The notes beneath the pieces were generated by a model. It worked only from the letters and a program-made list of their open reading frames with translations. It was not told where the DNA came from and did no database searches. A stretch of DNA of 32,204 bases, taken from the NCBI GenBank assembly GCA_012517815.1, contig JAAYUF010000071.1:1-32204 (forward strand), written 5' to 3'. Source of the DNA: Clostridiales bacterium (GTDB lineage: Bacteria; Bacillota; Clostridia; Christensenellales; Aristaeellaceae). A program made the position numbers and the translations under genes. Below, piece by piece: positions 14,149 through 23,500 of this stretch (positions within the stretch are counted from its first letter, which is position 1; each line of letters opens with the position of its first letter).

Positions 14149-15060
14149 TCAGGGCAAATCCTTCGGGCCGAAACCGTGGGGCAGCAGCTGTTCCAGCGTT
14201 GCATCCTCGCAACGGTCCCCTTCCCAGGTGACCAGCACGCGAATCCCCGGCGCAAACTCGTTGAGCACCTGCCGGCACGCGCCGCAGGGCCACGGGGCCG
14301 CGTGGTCTGCCGCGATGGCGATGGCGGTGAATTCCCGCGCGCCTTCGCTGATCGCCTTGAACACGGCCGTGCGTTCCGCGCAGTTGGTCAGGCCGAAGGA
14401 GGCGTTTTCGACGTTGCAGCCCTGATAAACGCGCCCGTCGCCGCACAGCAGGCAGGCGCCCACGCGGAAATGGCTGTACGGGCTGTAGGAACGCTGCATC
14501 GCTTCGCGGGCCAGCGCCAGCAGTTGCTCGTCCGTCGGGGCTGCGTGGGTCTCCCCCTCGCGGGTTACGCCCGCCATGCCCAGCGCTTTCTCTTCCATGG
14601 TTCGCATCTCCCTTTGATCCTCGGGCCTGAGGTGATCATAACCCAACAGGTGAAAAATCGCGTGCGTCAGCAGGTAGCAAAGCTCGCGGTTCAGGCTGTG
14701 CCCGAAGGCTTCGGCCTGCGCGGCCGCCCGCTGCGCGGAAATCAACACATCGCCCAGAAAACAGGCGGACAGTTCGGGGTCGTACTCCCTGCGCAACAAA
14801 GCCCGCGAGGAGCGGGCGGTGCGCCCTGCGGCATACGCGACCGTGGGGAAGGAGAGCACGTCCGTTTCGCGGTCGATGCCGCGCTGTTCGCGGTTGACGG
14901 CGCGGATGCGCGCGTCGTCCGTTATAAGGACATGGACGGCGCACGCGCAGGGAAGCCCTTCGGCGACGGCGCAGCAATCCGCGACCAGCGAAAGCTGCGA
15001 GCCGATCTCGGAACCGACGCCCGAGGGCGCATCCCCTTCCTGCTCCCACTCAAGTTTCAT
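14149..15060 (-). CDS. YbeY endoribonuclease fused to cytidine deaminase
   Basis: One uninterrupted 303-codon frame encodes two enzymes. Residues 1 to about 165 are YbeY, the zinc-dependent 16S rRNA maturation and quality-control RNase, with the triad H133-x3-H137-x5-H143 in THAIFHLLGYDH and upstream LGDVLIS. After a roughly 10-residue linker, residues about 176-303 are a full cytidine deaminase, which converts cytidine to uridine. It shows SYSPYSHFRVGA, GCNVENASFG, the catalytic NCAER (Cys227, Glu229) and PCGAC (Cys259, Cys262). No ATG, GTG or TTG with a binding site occurs near the linker, so Cdd is unlikely to start on its own. AAGGAG inside the end of pgpH precedes ATG 15060, and the two genes overlap by 11 bases. 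B. subtilis has ybeY, dgkA and cdd as separate neighbours, so loss of dgkA with fusion is the likely origin. Confidence 0.9.
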   Translation of the reverse strand: MKLEWEQEGDAPSGVGSEIGSQLSLVADCCAVAEGLPCACAVHVLITDDARIRAVNREQRGIDRETDVLSFPTVAYAAGRTARSSRALLRREYDPELSACFLGDVLISAQRAAAQAEAFGHSLNRELCYLLTHAIFHLLGYDHLRPEDQREMRTMEEKALGMAGVTREGETHAAPTDEQLLALAREAMQRSYSPYSHFRVGACLLCGDGRVYQGCNVENASFGLTNCAERTAVFKAISEGAREFTAIAIAADHAAPWPCGACRQVLNEFAPGIRVLVTWEGDRCEDATLEQLLPHGFGPKDLP

Positions 15061-17767
15061 TACGCTGTGACTCCTTGGCGGCCGATGCGGCATCGCCCGG
15101 GCCGGGGGAAACCCCGTCGGGCTGTGCGCCGGCAAACGGCATTTCGGTGTTGGCGGACGCGCCGTACGGAAGGGATTTGTCGGCAGGGTTCGCATCGCTG
15201 CGGGAGGAAACGGCCTCCCCTTGTGGAGCCTGCGCCGCGCCGGCACGCGAAGCATCCGAAGCATCCGAAGCATCCGAAGCATCTGAAGCGTCCGAAGCGT
15301 CCGAAGCGTCCGAAGCATCCGACGGCTGCTTGGCGTCAAAACCTGCTGAAACGGCCTGATCCGAAGCGACCGGAGCGCGGAGCGGCGAAGCGTCGGCATC
15401 CGCCTTTGCGCGCGCCGTCGGCGTTTCCGCGTTTGGGGCCGGACTTACGGGCGCGGAGTCCGCTTCGCTGTTGAGCGCCTCGGTAGCCGCCTTCTCAGCC
15501 TCCTGCGGATCGACGGTTGGGATGCGCACCAGTTCCATGGCTTCCACCGCGCTTTCCTCCGCGGGTGGCAGCGCGCGGGTGTTGGCGTACTGGCCCTTCA
15601 GCTGCTCGACCGACATGACGGGGTACTCGATCCGCTCGTGGAAAACGCCGTTGAGGACCGTGGAGAACGCCTCGCAGATGCGGTCGATATCCGACAGCGT
15701 CACAGGCGCGCGGCTCAGCTGGCCGTCCTCCAGCTTCCCGCGAACCAAGCGTTCGATAAACTCCTCGATGGCTTTGGGCGTGGGATCCGGCAGGGAACGC
15801 ACGGCGGCTTCCACGGTATCCGCCAGCATGATGATGGCGCTTTCCTTCATGTGCGGCCGCCGGCCGTCATACCGGAAATCGTTGATATCCACGGGCTGTC
15901 CGTTTGCCTGCTGCAACGCCTTGTGGTAGAAGTACATGACCGGCGTGTCGCCGTGGTGCTCGATGATGATATCCTGAATTTCCTCCGGCAGCCTGCTCTG
16001 CTGGGCCATCATCAGCCCGTCCCGCGTGTGCGCGGTGAGGATGGCGGCGGAAACGTAGGGATTGGTGTGCTCGTGCGGGTTTTCGCCGATCTGGTTTTCC
16101 TTGAAATAGAGCGGCCGCTTGAGCTTGCCGATGTCGTGGAAATACGCGCCCGCGCGGGCCAGCAGCGGATTGGCGCCGATAGCCTCGGCGGCCGCCTCGG
16201 CCAGATTGGCGACAATGATGCTGTGGTGGTAGGTGCCCGGGGCTTCCATGAGCAGCCGGCGCAGCAGCGGATGGTTGGGATTGCTCAGTTCCAGCAGCTT
16301 GCTGGGCGTCGCCAGATGAAACGCCGATTCGACGATCGGGTCCAACCCGACGCACAGCAGGGAAGCACCCAGCGCCCCGGCGGCGCTCCACAGCGAGTTG
16401 GCAAAGACCTCCCGCACCGACGTGTTGGTCATGAAGCCGATGGTCAGGATGATGCCGACGTTGCTGATGGCGGTTACAACGCCCGCCAGCAGCACCTGCT
16501 GCCGGTAGGGCTTGTGCCGGATGATCGCAATCGCCAGAAAACCGCTGACGATGGAGGTGAGCAGCAGGTTGACCATCTCGGTGCCGTAGGTGCTGTTGCC
16601 GCCCGCGATCAGGGAACTGACAAGAATCGCCAGCGCGATGGAAGCCGCCGCGCCGGTGGCCACGCCCAGCAGGCCCGTGAGCATCATCGCGCCCAGAAGC
16701 ACCGGCGGCACGTACAGGTCGATCAGTTTCCCGCCGATGCACAGGGCCAGCGTCAGGTTCAGGATGATCATCTGGATGACGAGCTTCTTCGGGCTTCGCA
16801 GAAACGCGGAGCCGAAGAGCAGCAGCGTGATGACGTAAGCGGTCATCGCAAACAGGACCAGAAGCGCGCCGCCCATGTACATGGTCCAGTCGAAGCCGGC
16901 GTCGTCCAGCAGCCCCAGGCTTCGGAGCATCTCCAGCTGGTTGGCGGTCACGCGCTCCCTTGCCAGCACAATGTTTTGCCCCTGCTTGTAGATCACGGGC
17001 TCCACCGCGTCCCGCGCTTCCTGCTGGAGCTTGGCGGTGGCGTCCTGATCGATCACCATGTTGGGCTGAACCACCTTGCGCAGGATCGGCGTGACCACGT
17101 TTTGCAGCAGATCCATATCGGTCTTGTAGCCGATAATCTGTTGCAGGTACTGGATGGACTCGCTCACATACCCTTCGCGGATGGTGGTGTTCATGGTGTT
17201 TTCAACGGCGGTGGTGATGTTGTCGTTCAGGTCCAGCATTTCCTGATCGCTGGCGCGCAGCAGGGTGTTAAGCTGATAATCCGCAAGCGCGACCAGCGTA
17301 AACAGCGCCTGCGCGTATTCCAGCTCGGCGGTTGTAAACACGTAGGCCTTCTGTTTTTGCGCGTCGTCCGGCGCGTGCTGTTGCAGCGTCTGGCTTCCGT
17401 ACTGTTGCACGGTATTGGCCTGTGTGAGGATCGAGGTCAGGTTGTGCATGACCTCCGAGGTGACGCCTTCCTTAAAGAGGTAGGTCGGCTCCACCTGCCG
17501 GGCGGCCTCGTCGCGGTTGCGCTGGGTGGCGATTTCGTCCACCACGTCCTTGGAGGCGGTGATGGTGGCATAGGCGATATCGCCCACCTGTAAATCATAC
17601 CGCTGCGGCGTGATGGCGATCATGAACAGAACGATTAACAGCAGCGTGCCCGCGGTGATCACGGTCCAACTGCGGGCTTGGGCGGAGCGCAGTTTCTTCC
17701 ACAGCGTGACCAGCGACCAGCGGCTCTGTTTCGCACGGGTTGAAGCCGTGCGTTTCTTAGGCATCAT
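15050..17767 (-). CDS. pgpH: Cyclic-di-AMP phosphodiesterase PgpH (7TM-HD family)
   Basis: PgpH (YqfF) degrades the second messenger c-di-AMP to pApA at the membrane. The 905-residue product has one N-terminal membrane segment (about 36-53), then an extracytoplasmic 7TMR-HDED-type domain to about residue 295. Seven membrane segments follow to about 455, then a cytoplasmic HD domain. The HD domain shows GTYHHS near 513 and YFHDIGK near 541-547, with GENPHEH, AILTAHTRDG and IIEHHGD after it. The family usually ends near residue 700-730. Here a further tail of about 180 residues, rich in Ala, Asp, Ser and Glu, contains eight Ser-Asp-Ala units. GGAGG at 17778-17782 supports ATG 17767. The start overlaps phoH by 11 bases and the stop overlaps ybeY by 11 bases, implying coupled translation. 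Confidence 0.95.
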   Translation of the reverse strand: MMPKKRTASTRAKQSRWSLVTLWKKLRSAQARSWTVITAGTLLLIVLFMIAITPQRYDLQVGDIAYATITASKDVVDEIATQRNRDEAARQVEPTYLFKEGVTSEVMHNLTSILTQANTVQQYGSQTLQQHAPDDAQKQKAYVFTTAELEYAQALFTLVALADYQLNTLLRASDQEMLDLNDNITTAVENTMNTTIREGYVSESIQYLQQIIGYKTDMDLLQNVVTPILRKVVQPNMVIDQDATAKLQQEARDAVEPVIYKQGQNIVLARERVTANQLEMLRSLGLLDDAGFDWTMYMGGALLVLFAMTAYVITLLLFGSAFLRSPKKLVIQMIILNLTLALCIGGKLIDLYVPPVLLGAMMLTGLLGVATGAAASIALAILVSSLIAGGNSTYGTEMVNLLLTSIVSGFLAIAIIRHKPYRQQVLLAGVVTAISNVGIILTIGFMTNTSVREVFANSLWSAAGALGASLLCVGLDPIVESAFHLATPSKLLELSNPNHPLLRRLLMEAPGTYHHSIIVANLAEAAAEAIGANPLLARAGAYFHDIGKLKRPLYFKENQIGENPHEHTNPYVSAAILTAHTRDGLMMAQQSRLPEEIQDIIIEHHGDTPVMYFYHKALQQANGQPVDINDFRYDGRRPHMKESAIIMLADTVEAAVRSLPDPTPKAIEEFIERLVRGKLEDGQLSRAPVTLSDIDRICEAFSTVLNGVFHERIEYPVMSVEQLKGQYANTRALPPAEESAVEAMELVRIPTVDPQEAEKAATEALNSEADSAPVSPAPNAETPTARAKADADASPLRAPVASDQAVSAGFDAKQPSDASDASDASDASDASDASDASDASRAGAAQAPQGEAVSSRSDANPADKSLPYGASANTEMPFAGAQPDGVSPGPGDAASAAKESQRNET
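15252..15323 (-). repeat. 9-bp tandem repeat, eight units, in the tail of pgpH
   Basis: Eight contiguous 9-bp units of GCATCCGAA (plus strand) run from 15252 to 15323, with only A/G, C/T and end changes. They encode eight Ser-Asp-Ala triplets in PgpH at residues about 815-838. The near-identity and in-frame length suggest slipped-strand expansion, so copy number may vary between strains. Confidence 0.92.
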
Positions 17768-18734
17768 GCCCCGTATTCCTCCCCATCGGGTCCCGTTGGA
17801 AAGCCTCGTAGGCCTTGACGATGGTCTGCACCAGATCGTGGCGCACCACGTCGGAATGGGTCAGCCGGACGATGGCGATTTCCGGGATGCCTTCCAGCAC
17901 GCGTACCGCCTGCAACAGGCCGCTCTGCTTGCCCAAAGGCAGATCCGTCTGCGTATCGTCCCCGGTGACGACCACCCTGGAATTCGCGCCAAAGCGCGTC
18001 AGGAACATTTTCATCTGTTCGGGCGTGGTGTTCTGCGCCTCGTCCAGGATGATAAAGCTGTCCGACAGCGTGCGTCCGCGCATATAGGCCAGCGGGGCGA
18101 CTTCCAATACGCCGCGTTCCTGCAGCCGCTGGTAGGATTCCGCGCCCATCATATCGTACAGCGCGTCGTACAGCGGCCTGAGGTAGGGATCGACCTTCTG
18201 GTTCAGATCGCCGGGCAGGAAGCCCAGCTTCTCGCCCGCTTCCACCGCCGGGCGGGTCAGCACAATGCGCTCAATTTCCTTCTTGCGCAGCGCCACGACG
18301 GCCAGCGCCATGGCAAGGTAGGTCTTTCCCGTGCCGGCCGGGCCAAGCGCAAACGTCAGCTCATGCTCGCGGATCGCCTGCACATACTGGTACTGGCCGA
18401 GCGTTTTGCAACGGACGGGACGGCCGCGGTGGTTGGTGGCGATCACCTCAAAGGCGATGTCCTCCAGCCGGTCGAGCTGCCCTTCCTTGGCCAGCGCCGC
18501 GGCATAGCGCAGGGTGGTGCGGTCGACCTGCGCGTGGCGTTGAATCAGGGAGATCAGCGTTTCCACGACCTGAACCGCCATGCCGACGTTCGGCTCCGGC
18601 CCGGCAATGTTCAGTTCGCAGCCGCGCAGCACAAGCCGCACGCCGAGTTCGCCTTCCAGCAGAGGGACATTTCGATCATTCGCGCCAAACAACGAAAGGT
18701 AGGATTCCATGCTTTCCAGCGACAGCGTCGCCAA
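17757..18734 (-). CDS. phoH: PhoH-family ATPase
   Basis: PhoH-type proteins (YqfA/YbeZ group) are cytosolic P-loop ATPases, probably RNA-related, that are genetically linked to YbeY. Walker A is GPAGTGKT (about residues 131-138 from the chosen start) and Walker B is FIILDEAQN (about 227-235). Other family blocks are LTRPAVEAGEKLGFLPGD, YMRGRTL and VVTGDDTQTDLP. I place the start at TTG 18734, giving 325 residues. GGAGG lies five bases upstream of it, and the usual N-terminal LSLES/LFG region follows directly. The frame is open upstream to a TTG at 18752, which would swallow this binding site. It is the first gene of the minus-strand cluster, with a near-consensus promoter about 100 bases upstream, and its TAA overlaps the pgpH start. 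Confidence 0.94.
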   Translation of the reverse strand: MATLSLESMESYLSLFGANDRNVPLLEGELGVRLVLRGCELNIAGPEPNVGMAVQVVETLISLIQRHAQVDRTTLRYAAALAKEGQLDRLEDIAFEVIATNHRGRPVRCKTLGQYQYVQAIREHELTFALGPAGTGKTYLAMALAVVALRKKEIERIVLTRPAVEAGEKLGFLPGDLNQKVDPYLRPLYDALYDMMGAESYQRLQERGVLEVAPLAYMRGRTLSDSFIILDEAQNTTPEQMKMFLTRFGANSRVVVTGDDTQTDLPLGKQSGLLQAVRVLEGIPEIAIVRLTHSDVVRHDLVQTIVKAYEAFQRDPMGRNTGHDA

Positions 18735-18744
18735 TGTTTCCTCC
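18735..18744 (-). promoter_or_regulatory. Ribosome binding site deciding a TTG start for phoH
   Basis: The minus-strand sequence GGAGGAAACA ends directly before TTG 18734-18732, giving a GGAGG with five-base spacing. No ATG lies at a suitable distance, so TTG is the most likely start codon. Confidence 0.7.
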
Positions 18745-18838
18745 GCCAACAACGGTTCCTCCGTTCACAGCGGCCTGCGGCCGCCCGCGATGCCCGGCGG
18801 CGCGCGAAAGCCGCGCGCCTGTCCGCGCATCCTGTTCT

Positions 18839-18866
18839 ATCATACAATAATATCCCCGTTTGTCAA
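18839..18866 (-). promoter_or_regulatory. Promoter of the phoH cluster
   Basis: On the minus strand a perfect TTGACA (18866-18861) and TATGAT (18844-18839) are 16 bp apart. The 5' leader to phoH is about 98 bases. This is the only clear promoter seen for phoH, pgpH and ybeY-cdd. Confidence 0.88.
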
Positions 18867-19259
18867 TGTTTTCGTGCGGTTGGCGGGCATGCGCGGCCGG
18901 GCGGGCGCCTCCTGAAACCGGTTGCGCGGCGCGCCGGTCCGCCCGGCCGGAGCCCGCACGCCAACCGCACGGGCTGCTCCCGCCGGGCCGGGGACAGCGG
19001 CAGATTGTCCCCCGCCGGAAACCGGTACGGCAAGGCACGGCCCCGACGGCCGGCGGACCGGTCGCCGGGCGAGGGCCGCCGGCGGTCCTTGCCCGGATCC
19101 GTCGGTTTGGTTTGCGACACGCGTCGCATCGGTTTACGGACGGGCGGTCGGAGGCGATACGGCGAACGGTCGACGCGCCTGCCGTCGCATCGGTTTACGG
19201 ACGGGCGGACGTCATGTGCACCCAGAAAACGGAAATACGGTATACAATTTGTAACAATC
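18867..19259. other. Divergent intergenic region
   Basis: This stretch separates the divergent phoH and DUF3298-like genes. It is very G+C-rich up to about 19210 and then abruptly A+T-rich near the plus-strand promoter. It contains the 26-bp direct repeat at 19122-19208. No gene or RNA was recognised, although the frame of the downstream gene stays open across it. Confidence 0.55.
19122..19208. repeat. 26-bp perfect direct repeat upstream of a secreted-protein gene
   Basis: Identical 26-bp copies occupy 19122-19147 and 19183-19208, start-to-start 61 bp. Each begins CGTCGCATCGG and ends ACGGGCGG. The 35-base stretch between them is not repeated. The second copy ends 52 bases before the -35 box at 19260. 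They could be regulator binding sites or remnants of a duplication. Confidence 0.85.
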
Positions 19260-19288
19260 TTGCAACAGAGAATCGGATGTTGTATAAT
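19260..19288 (+). promoter_or_regulatory. Promoter of the DUF3298-like gene and ftsK
   Basis: TTGCAA (19260-19265) and a perfect TATAAT (19283-19288) with a 17-bp spacer. The start codon at 19314 lies 26 bases after the -10 box, so the leader is short. Confidence 0.82.
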
Positions 19289-19313
19289 AATTGATCTGAG
19301 AGGGGTGTTGAGC

Positions 19314-20504
19314 ATGCGCCGTAGGGGAAAGGTCCAGCGCGGATGGATCGTTTTAGGTTGCGCTGTCTTGCTGCTTTGCGCGTGCCCCGCCGTGAATCCG
19401 GCGTGGGCTTCGCAACCCGCGGGGTCGCCGGAGGTGCGCGCGGTGGAAACTGAGCTCAACGGTAACGCCGTGCGTTATCCACAGCTTGTAGGGCTGGCGG
19501 ACGAAGCCGTGCAGCAGGCCATCAACGACGCGGTTGTGGAACAGGGCAAGATCGCCCAGCGCATGGTTACCCTGAGCCTGCTCAAGGACGGCGGTGCCGG
19601 CCTGCAGGTAACCTACGAGGCGTTTCTGGGCGGGGGCGTGTTTTCCACGGTGCTCAGCGCCAAAGGGGTTATGGAAAACGGCCGCACCGGACAGGAGTAC
19701 GCCGCGATGTCCTTCCATCTGGCGACCGGTCAGCCGGTAACGCTGGACGAACTTTTCACAGACCCCGACGCCGCGGTATCGCGCATGGAAGACGTACTGC
19801 TCAGCACCTATCTGGACGAACTGTCCAGCTATCTGGAAAACAGCGATCTGACGCCGCTCCCGCGGGAATCGTTCAACCTGGACGCGGACGGCATCACGTT
19901 TTACTACCCCTACCGGCAGTTCGCGCTGCTGAGCGGCTACTGCGGCGCGGCGCAGTTCTGTTACGACGAGCTGGCCGGGGAACTGCGAACCGATACGGAC
20001 GCGCTGCCCGCGAAGCTTGGGGCGATCACCCCGCCCCGCGCCCAGGACGAGATCAGGCAGCTGATCGAACAGACGGTTTCCCAAGGGGCTTTGCCGCACA
20101 TCAGCGCGCGGCTGGGCGACGGCATGGCCGACCTGATCGGCCGCTACCGCCTGCTCCGCACGCCCGACCAGTACCCCGGCGGTCGGTATTTCCAGCTGGA
20201 AGCGCCGTCGTTCAGGCAGGTGCTGGTACTGTCCGACGCGCTTTCCGGCGGCTGGGATAACTCGCGCGTGGAAGGGCTGCTGAGCTACCGGGCCAACCTG
20301 TTCGGCCTTCAGTGCGGGGTCACGTCCAGCGGCGCATGGCACGCCATCCTGGGCGAACCGGACAGCAGCGTGGCGTTTGACGAGGCGCTGGCCTACGATT
20401 ACGGGCTGATCCCCGGAACGGCGGACTACTACTCATTTGGCGAGCGACAGCTCCTGCTGTACGCAGGGGAGGACGGCGTGCTCTACGCGGTGCGGTTGAC
20501 ATGA
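19314..20504 (+). CDS. Secreted DUF3298/RsiV-like protein
   Basis: The 396-residue product begins with Arg-rich MRRRGK and a hydrophobic signal core, with a likely cleavage after AWA near residue 32. Residues about 45-220 resemble the DUF4163/DUF3298 architecture of PdaC and RsiV ectodomains. Marks of it are paired opening strands (VRAVETELNGNAVRYPQL), a YAAMSFHLATGQPVTLDELF segment, and FYYPYRQFALLSGY. The remaining about 170 residues are less familiar and could be a second domain. GAGAGGGG supports ATG 19314; the frame is open far upstream but lacks a start with a binding site. It lies 29 bases before ftsK on one apparent transcript. An envelope sensor or lysozyme/peptidoglycan-binding role is suggested by the family; no deacetylase motif is visible. 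Confidence 0.75.
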   Translation: MRRRGKVQRGWIVLGCAVLLLCACPAVNPAWASQPAGSPEVRAVETELNGNAVRYPQLVGLADEAVQQAINDAVVEQGKIAQRMVTLSLLKDGGAGLQVTYEAFLGGGVFSTVLSAKGVMENGRTGQEYAAMSFHLATGQPVTLDELFTDPDAAVSRMEDVLLSTYLDELSSYLENSDLTPLPRESFNLDADGITFYYPYRQFALLSGYCGAAQFCYDELAGELRTDTDALPAKLGAITPPRAQDEIRQLIEQTVSQGALPHISARLGDGMADLIGRYRLLRTPDQYPGGRYFQLEAPSFRQVLVLSDALSGGWDNSRVEGLLSYRANLFGLQCGVTSSGAWHAILGEPDSSVAFDEALAYDYGLIPGTADYYSFGERQLLLYAGEDGVLYAVRLT

Positions 20505-20533
20505 ACCGTGTCCAGCGCTCAGGCGGAGGCATT

Positions 20534-23500
20534 ATGCACAAAGGGAAAAAGGGCAGGGCAAAAACCTACGATTCGGGCAGCCTGATGTTCAGGAGCGTGA
20601 CCGGGGTCATCCTGATCTCGCTGGGCCTGGTATCGGCCATATCCGTGGTGGGCGGCATCCAGGGCGCCGCGTTTACGCTGATCAAGCAGACGATGGTCGG
20701 TTTGGGCGGCGCGCTTTGCCTCGGCATTTCGCTGTTTTTGATCTGGGGCGGCGCGCTGGTCGCTTTTTCGGCCTACCGCAAGGCGCCGGTGCGCGCCATT
20801 CTGTTTCTGATGGTGTTTTACGTCGGCGTGCTGGGGATGATCAACCTCCTGAGCAAAATCGGCGAAACGCCGCTGATGGTCTATACGCAGAATTACAGCC
20901 GCGCGACAAGTCCGCTTTCTCCCACGCCGGAAGGCTTTTGGGAAACCATCCGGGCGGGTTATCAGGTTTGCATGGAAAAAGGCACGTTCGGCGGCGCGCT
21001 GGGGATGCTGACGGCCATGCCGCTGTGGGCCTACGTGGGGCAGACGGGCGGCGTAGCGATCCTGTGCGTTTTATGCCTGATCTGCGTGCTGTTCTTCTCC
21101 CGCTTCGATCTGCCGGGTACGTTCCGCCAGCTCCGGGAGAACTCCGAGCACCGGCTGGAACAGCGCGAGGTGGAGCGCGAAAAGAAGCGGATGCTCAAGG
21201 CACTGAAAGCCCAGCAGGCGGAGGAAGCGGCCGGGGAAACCGTTCAACCGGAACCCGAAAGCCCGCGCCGGCGGGGGAAGGACCGACGCGCCGCGGAAAC
21301 AAGGGATGTTTCGCCGGCCGCGCCGGAAGCCGCGCCCGTTCGCCCCGAGCCGGTCGCCGCCTACGCGGGCGGCATGGTCGGCTATGCGCAGCCTGCCGGG
21401 CTTTCGGGCGTGATGGGTGGCGTTCCGGTGCAGACGACCTTGTTTACCATGCAGCCTTCCGCGGCGAAACTCTACGATGAAATGATCGTGCCGGAAGTGC
21501 CCGACGGAAGCGCGTCCACGCAGTGGCAGCTGGAGCGTCCGGGCGCGGCGAAAGCATCCGCGCCGACACCCGAAGCTCCCGCGCCTGTCAAGACGGCGCC
21601 GCCGGAACGGGACCGCGAGGTCAACCGCGTAATCGGGCGGATGGAGGATATCCGCAAGCGCAAGGAAGAAATCCTGCAAAAAATCGACGCAACGAACGGA
21701 AACAGCGCCCTGCCCTACGGCCCCGGCATCGGGCTGGAGCGGGCGATCAGCGCCGAGCGGCAGACCGAGGAACCTCCCGCCGCCCGCGCGAAGGCGGTCG
21801 GGAAAAGCGGCGCACCCGCGGGCGAACCCGCGACGCCCGCGAGGACTGCCGAGCAGGTCGCCTATGCGCGCCAGACGGCTGCCTATACCCCGCCCGCAAA
21901 CGCCGAGCTCAGGTCGGCCGCGACCGGAGCTTCCGCCGCCGCAGCGCGCGCGGCCGATCGCTTCGCGGCCTACAAACGCCCCGCGAACGATGCTTCCGCC
22001 GAACCCGCGATGAGCGGCCAGCGGCTGGACCCGCCCATGATCAAACCCCCGAAACCGAACCCGCAGGCCGAGCATCCCGCGCAGCCCAGGGCGAAAGCCG
22101 CGTACCCCTATCCGATGATCGAGCTGCTGAACCTGAAAACCCAAACCCAGCCCGATACGCGGGATCAGGATCGCGCCAACGCCATGCGGCTGGAAAAAAC
22201 GCTGGAAAGCTTCGGCATCCCGGCCCGGGTGCAGCGGGTTACGCACGGGCCGGCGGTCACCCGGTTTGAACTGGGGCTGGTGTCCAGCGGCATCAACGTC
22301 AAACGCATCATGAACATCGCGGACAACATTGCGCTGGATATGGCGGCCAACGGCGGCGTGCGCATTGAAGTGCCCATTCCCGGCACCAACCTGTTCGGCG
22401 TCGAGGTGCCCAACAAGGAGATCATCAGCGTTTCGCTGGCCGAGGTGCTCACCAGCCCCGAGATGACCAACGCCAAATCGCCGCTCTCCGTCGCCCTGGG
22501 AAAGGATATCGCGGGCCGGCCGATCATCTGCGACCTGGCGAAGATGCCGCACCTGCTGATCGCCGGGCAGACCGGCAGCGGCAAATCGGTGTGCATCAAC
22601 GCCATCATCAACAGCCTGCTCTACCGTTCCTCGCCCGACGAGGTGCGCATGATCATGATCGACCCCAAGGTGGTCGAACTGCAGGGTTACAACCAGATTC
22701 CGCATCTGCTGATCCCCGTGGTCAGCGACCCGTTGAAGGCTTCGGGCGCGCTGGCCTGGGCGGTGCAGGAGATGCTGGACCGTTATCACAAGATGCAGAG
22801 CAAGGGCGTGCGCGAGATCACCGCCTACAACGCCAAGGTAACGGGCGACGAGCCGAGGCTGCCGCGCATCGTGATCATCATCGACGAGCTGTCCGACCTG
22901 ATGCTGGCCTGCAAGCGGGATGTGGAGGAAAGCATCATCCGGCTGGCGCAGCTGGCGCGCGCGGCGGGCATCCACGTGGTGGTGGCCACCCAGCGCCCGA
23001 CGGTTAACGTGATCACCGGCCTCATCAAGGCCAACATTCCTTCCCGCATCGCCTTTGCGGTGGCCTCCAGCATCGACAGCCGAACGATTCTGGATATGAA
23101 CGGCGCGGAAAAGCTGCTGGGCAGGGGCGACATGTTCTACTACCCCACCGGGGAAAAGGCGCCGCTGCGCGTGCAGGGCTGTTACCTGAGCGATCAGGAG
23201 ATCAGCGACGTGAACGATTATATTGGGAAGAACTCCGCCACGGACTACGACGAGCGCATCACCGAGATCATGGAAAGCCCCTCCGTCGACGACGCGGACG
23301 ACGCCGAAGGGGACGAAGGCGGCTCGGGCGACGAGCGGCTGCAGGAAGCCATCGAGATGGCGATCACCGACGGACAGGCGAGCATCAGCATGCTGCAACG
23401 GCGCATGAAAATCGGCTACGCGCGCGCCGGTCGCCTGATCGACGACATGGCCGCGCGGGGCATCGTGAGCCGGAGCGCCGGCAGCAAGCCGCGCGACGTG

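Noticed and set aside
12894..15474. Long plus-strand open frames opposite era, ybeY-cdd and pgpH
   Set aside because: They are antisense frames kept open by high G+C; they lack binding sites and family motifs, while the minus-strand products are clear.
15638..17593. A 651-codon plus-strand frame opposite pgpH
   Set aside because: It mirrors PgpH coding sequence and has His/Gln/Arg-rich nonsense composition with no motif.
17610..19313. Apparent 568-codon N-terminal extension of the DUF3298-like gene
   Set aside because: It runs antisense through phoH and across the promoter at 19260-19288. A binding site and signal peptide place the start at 19314.
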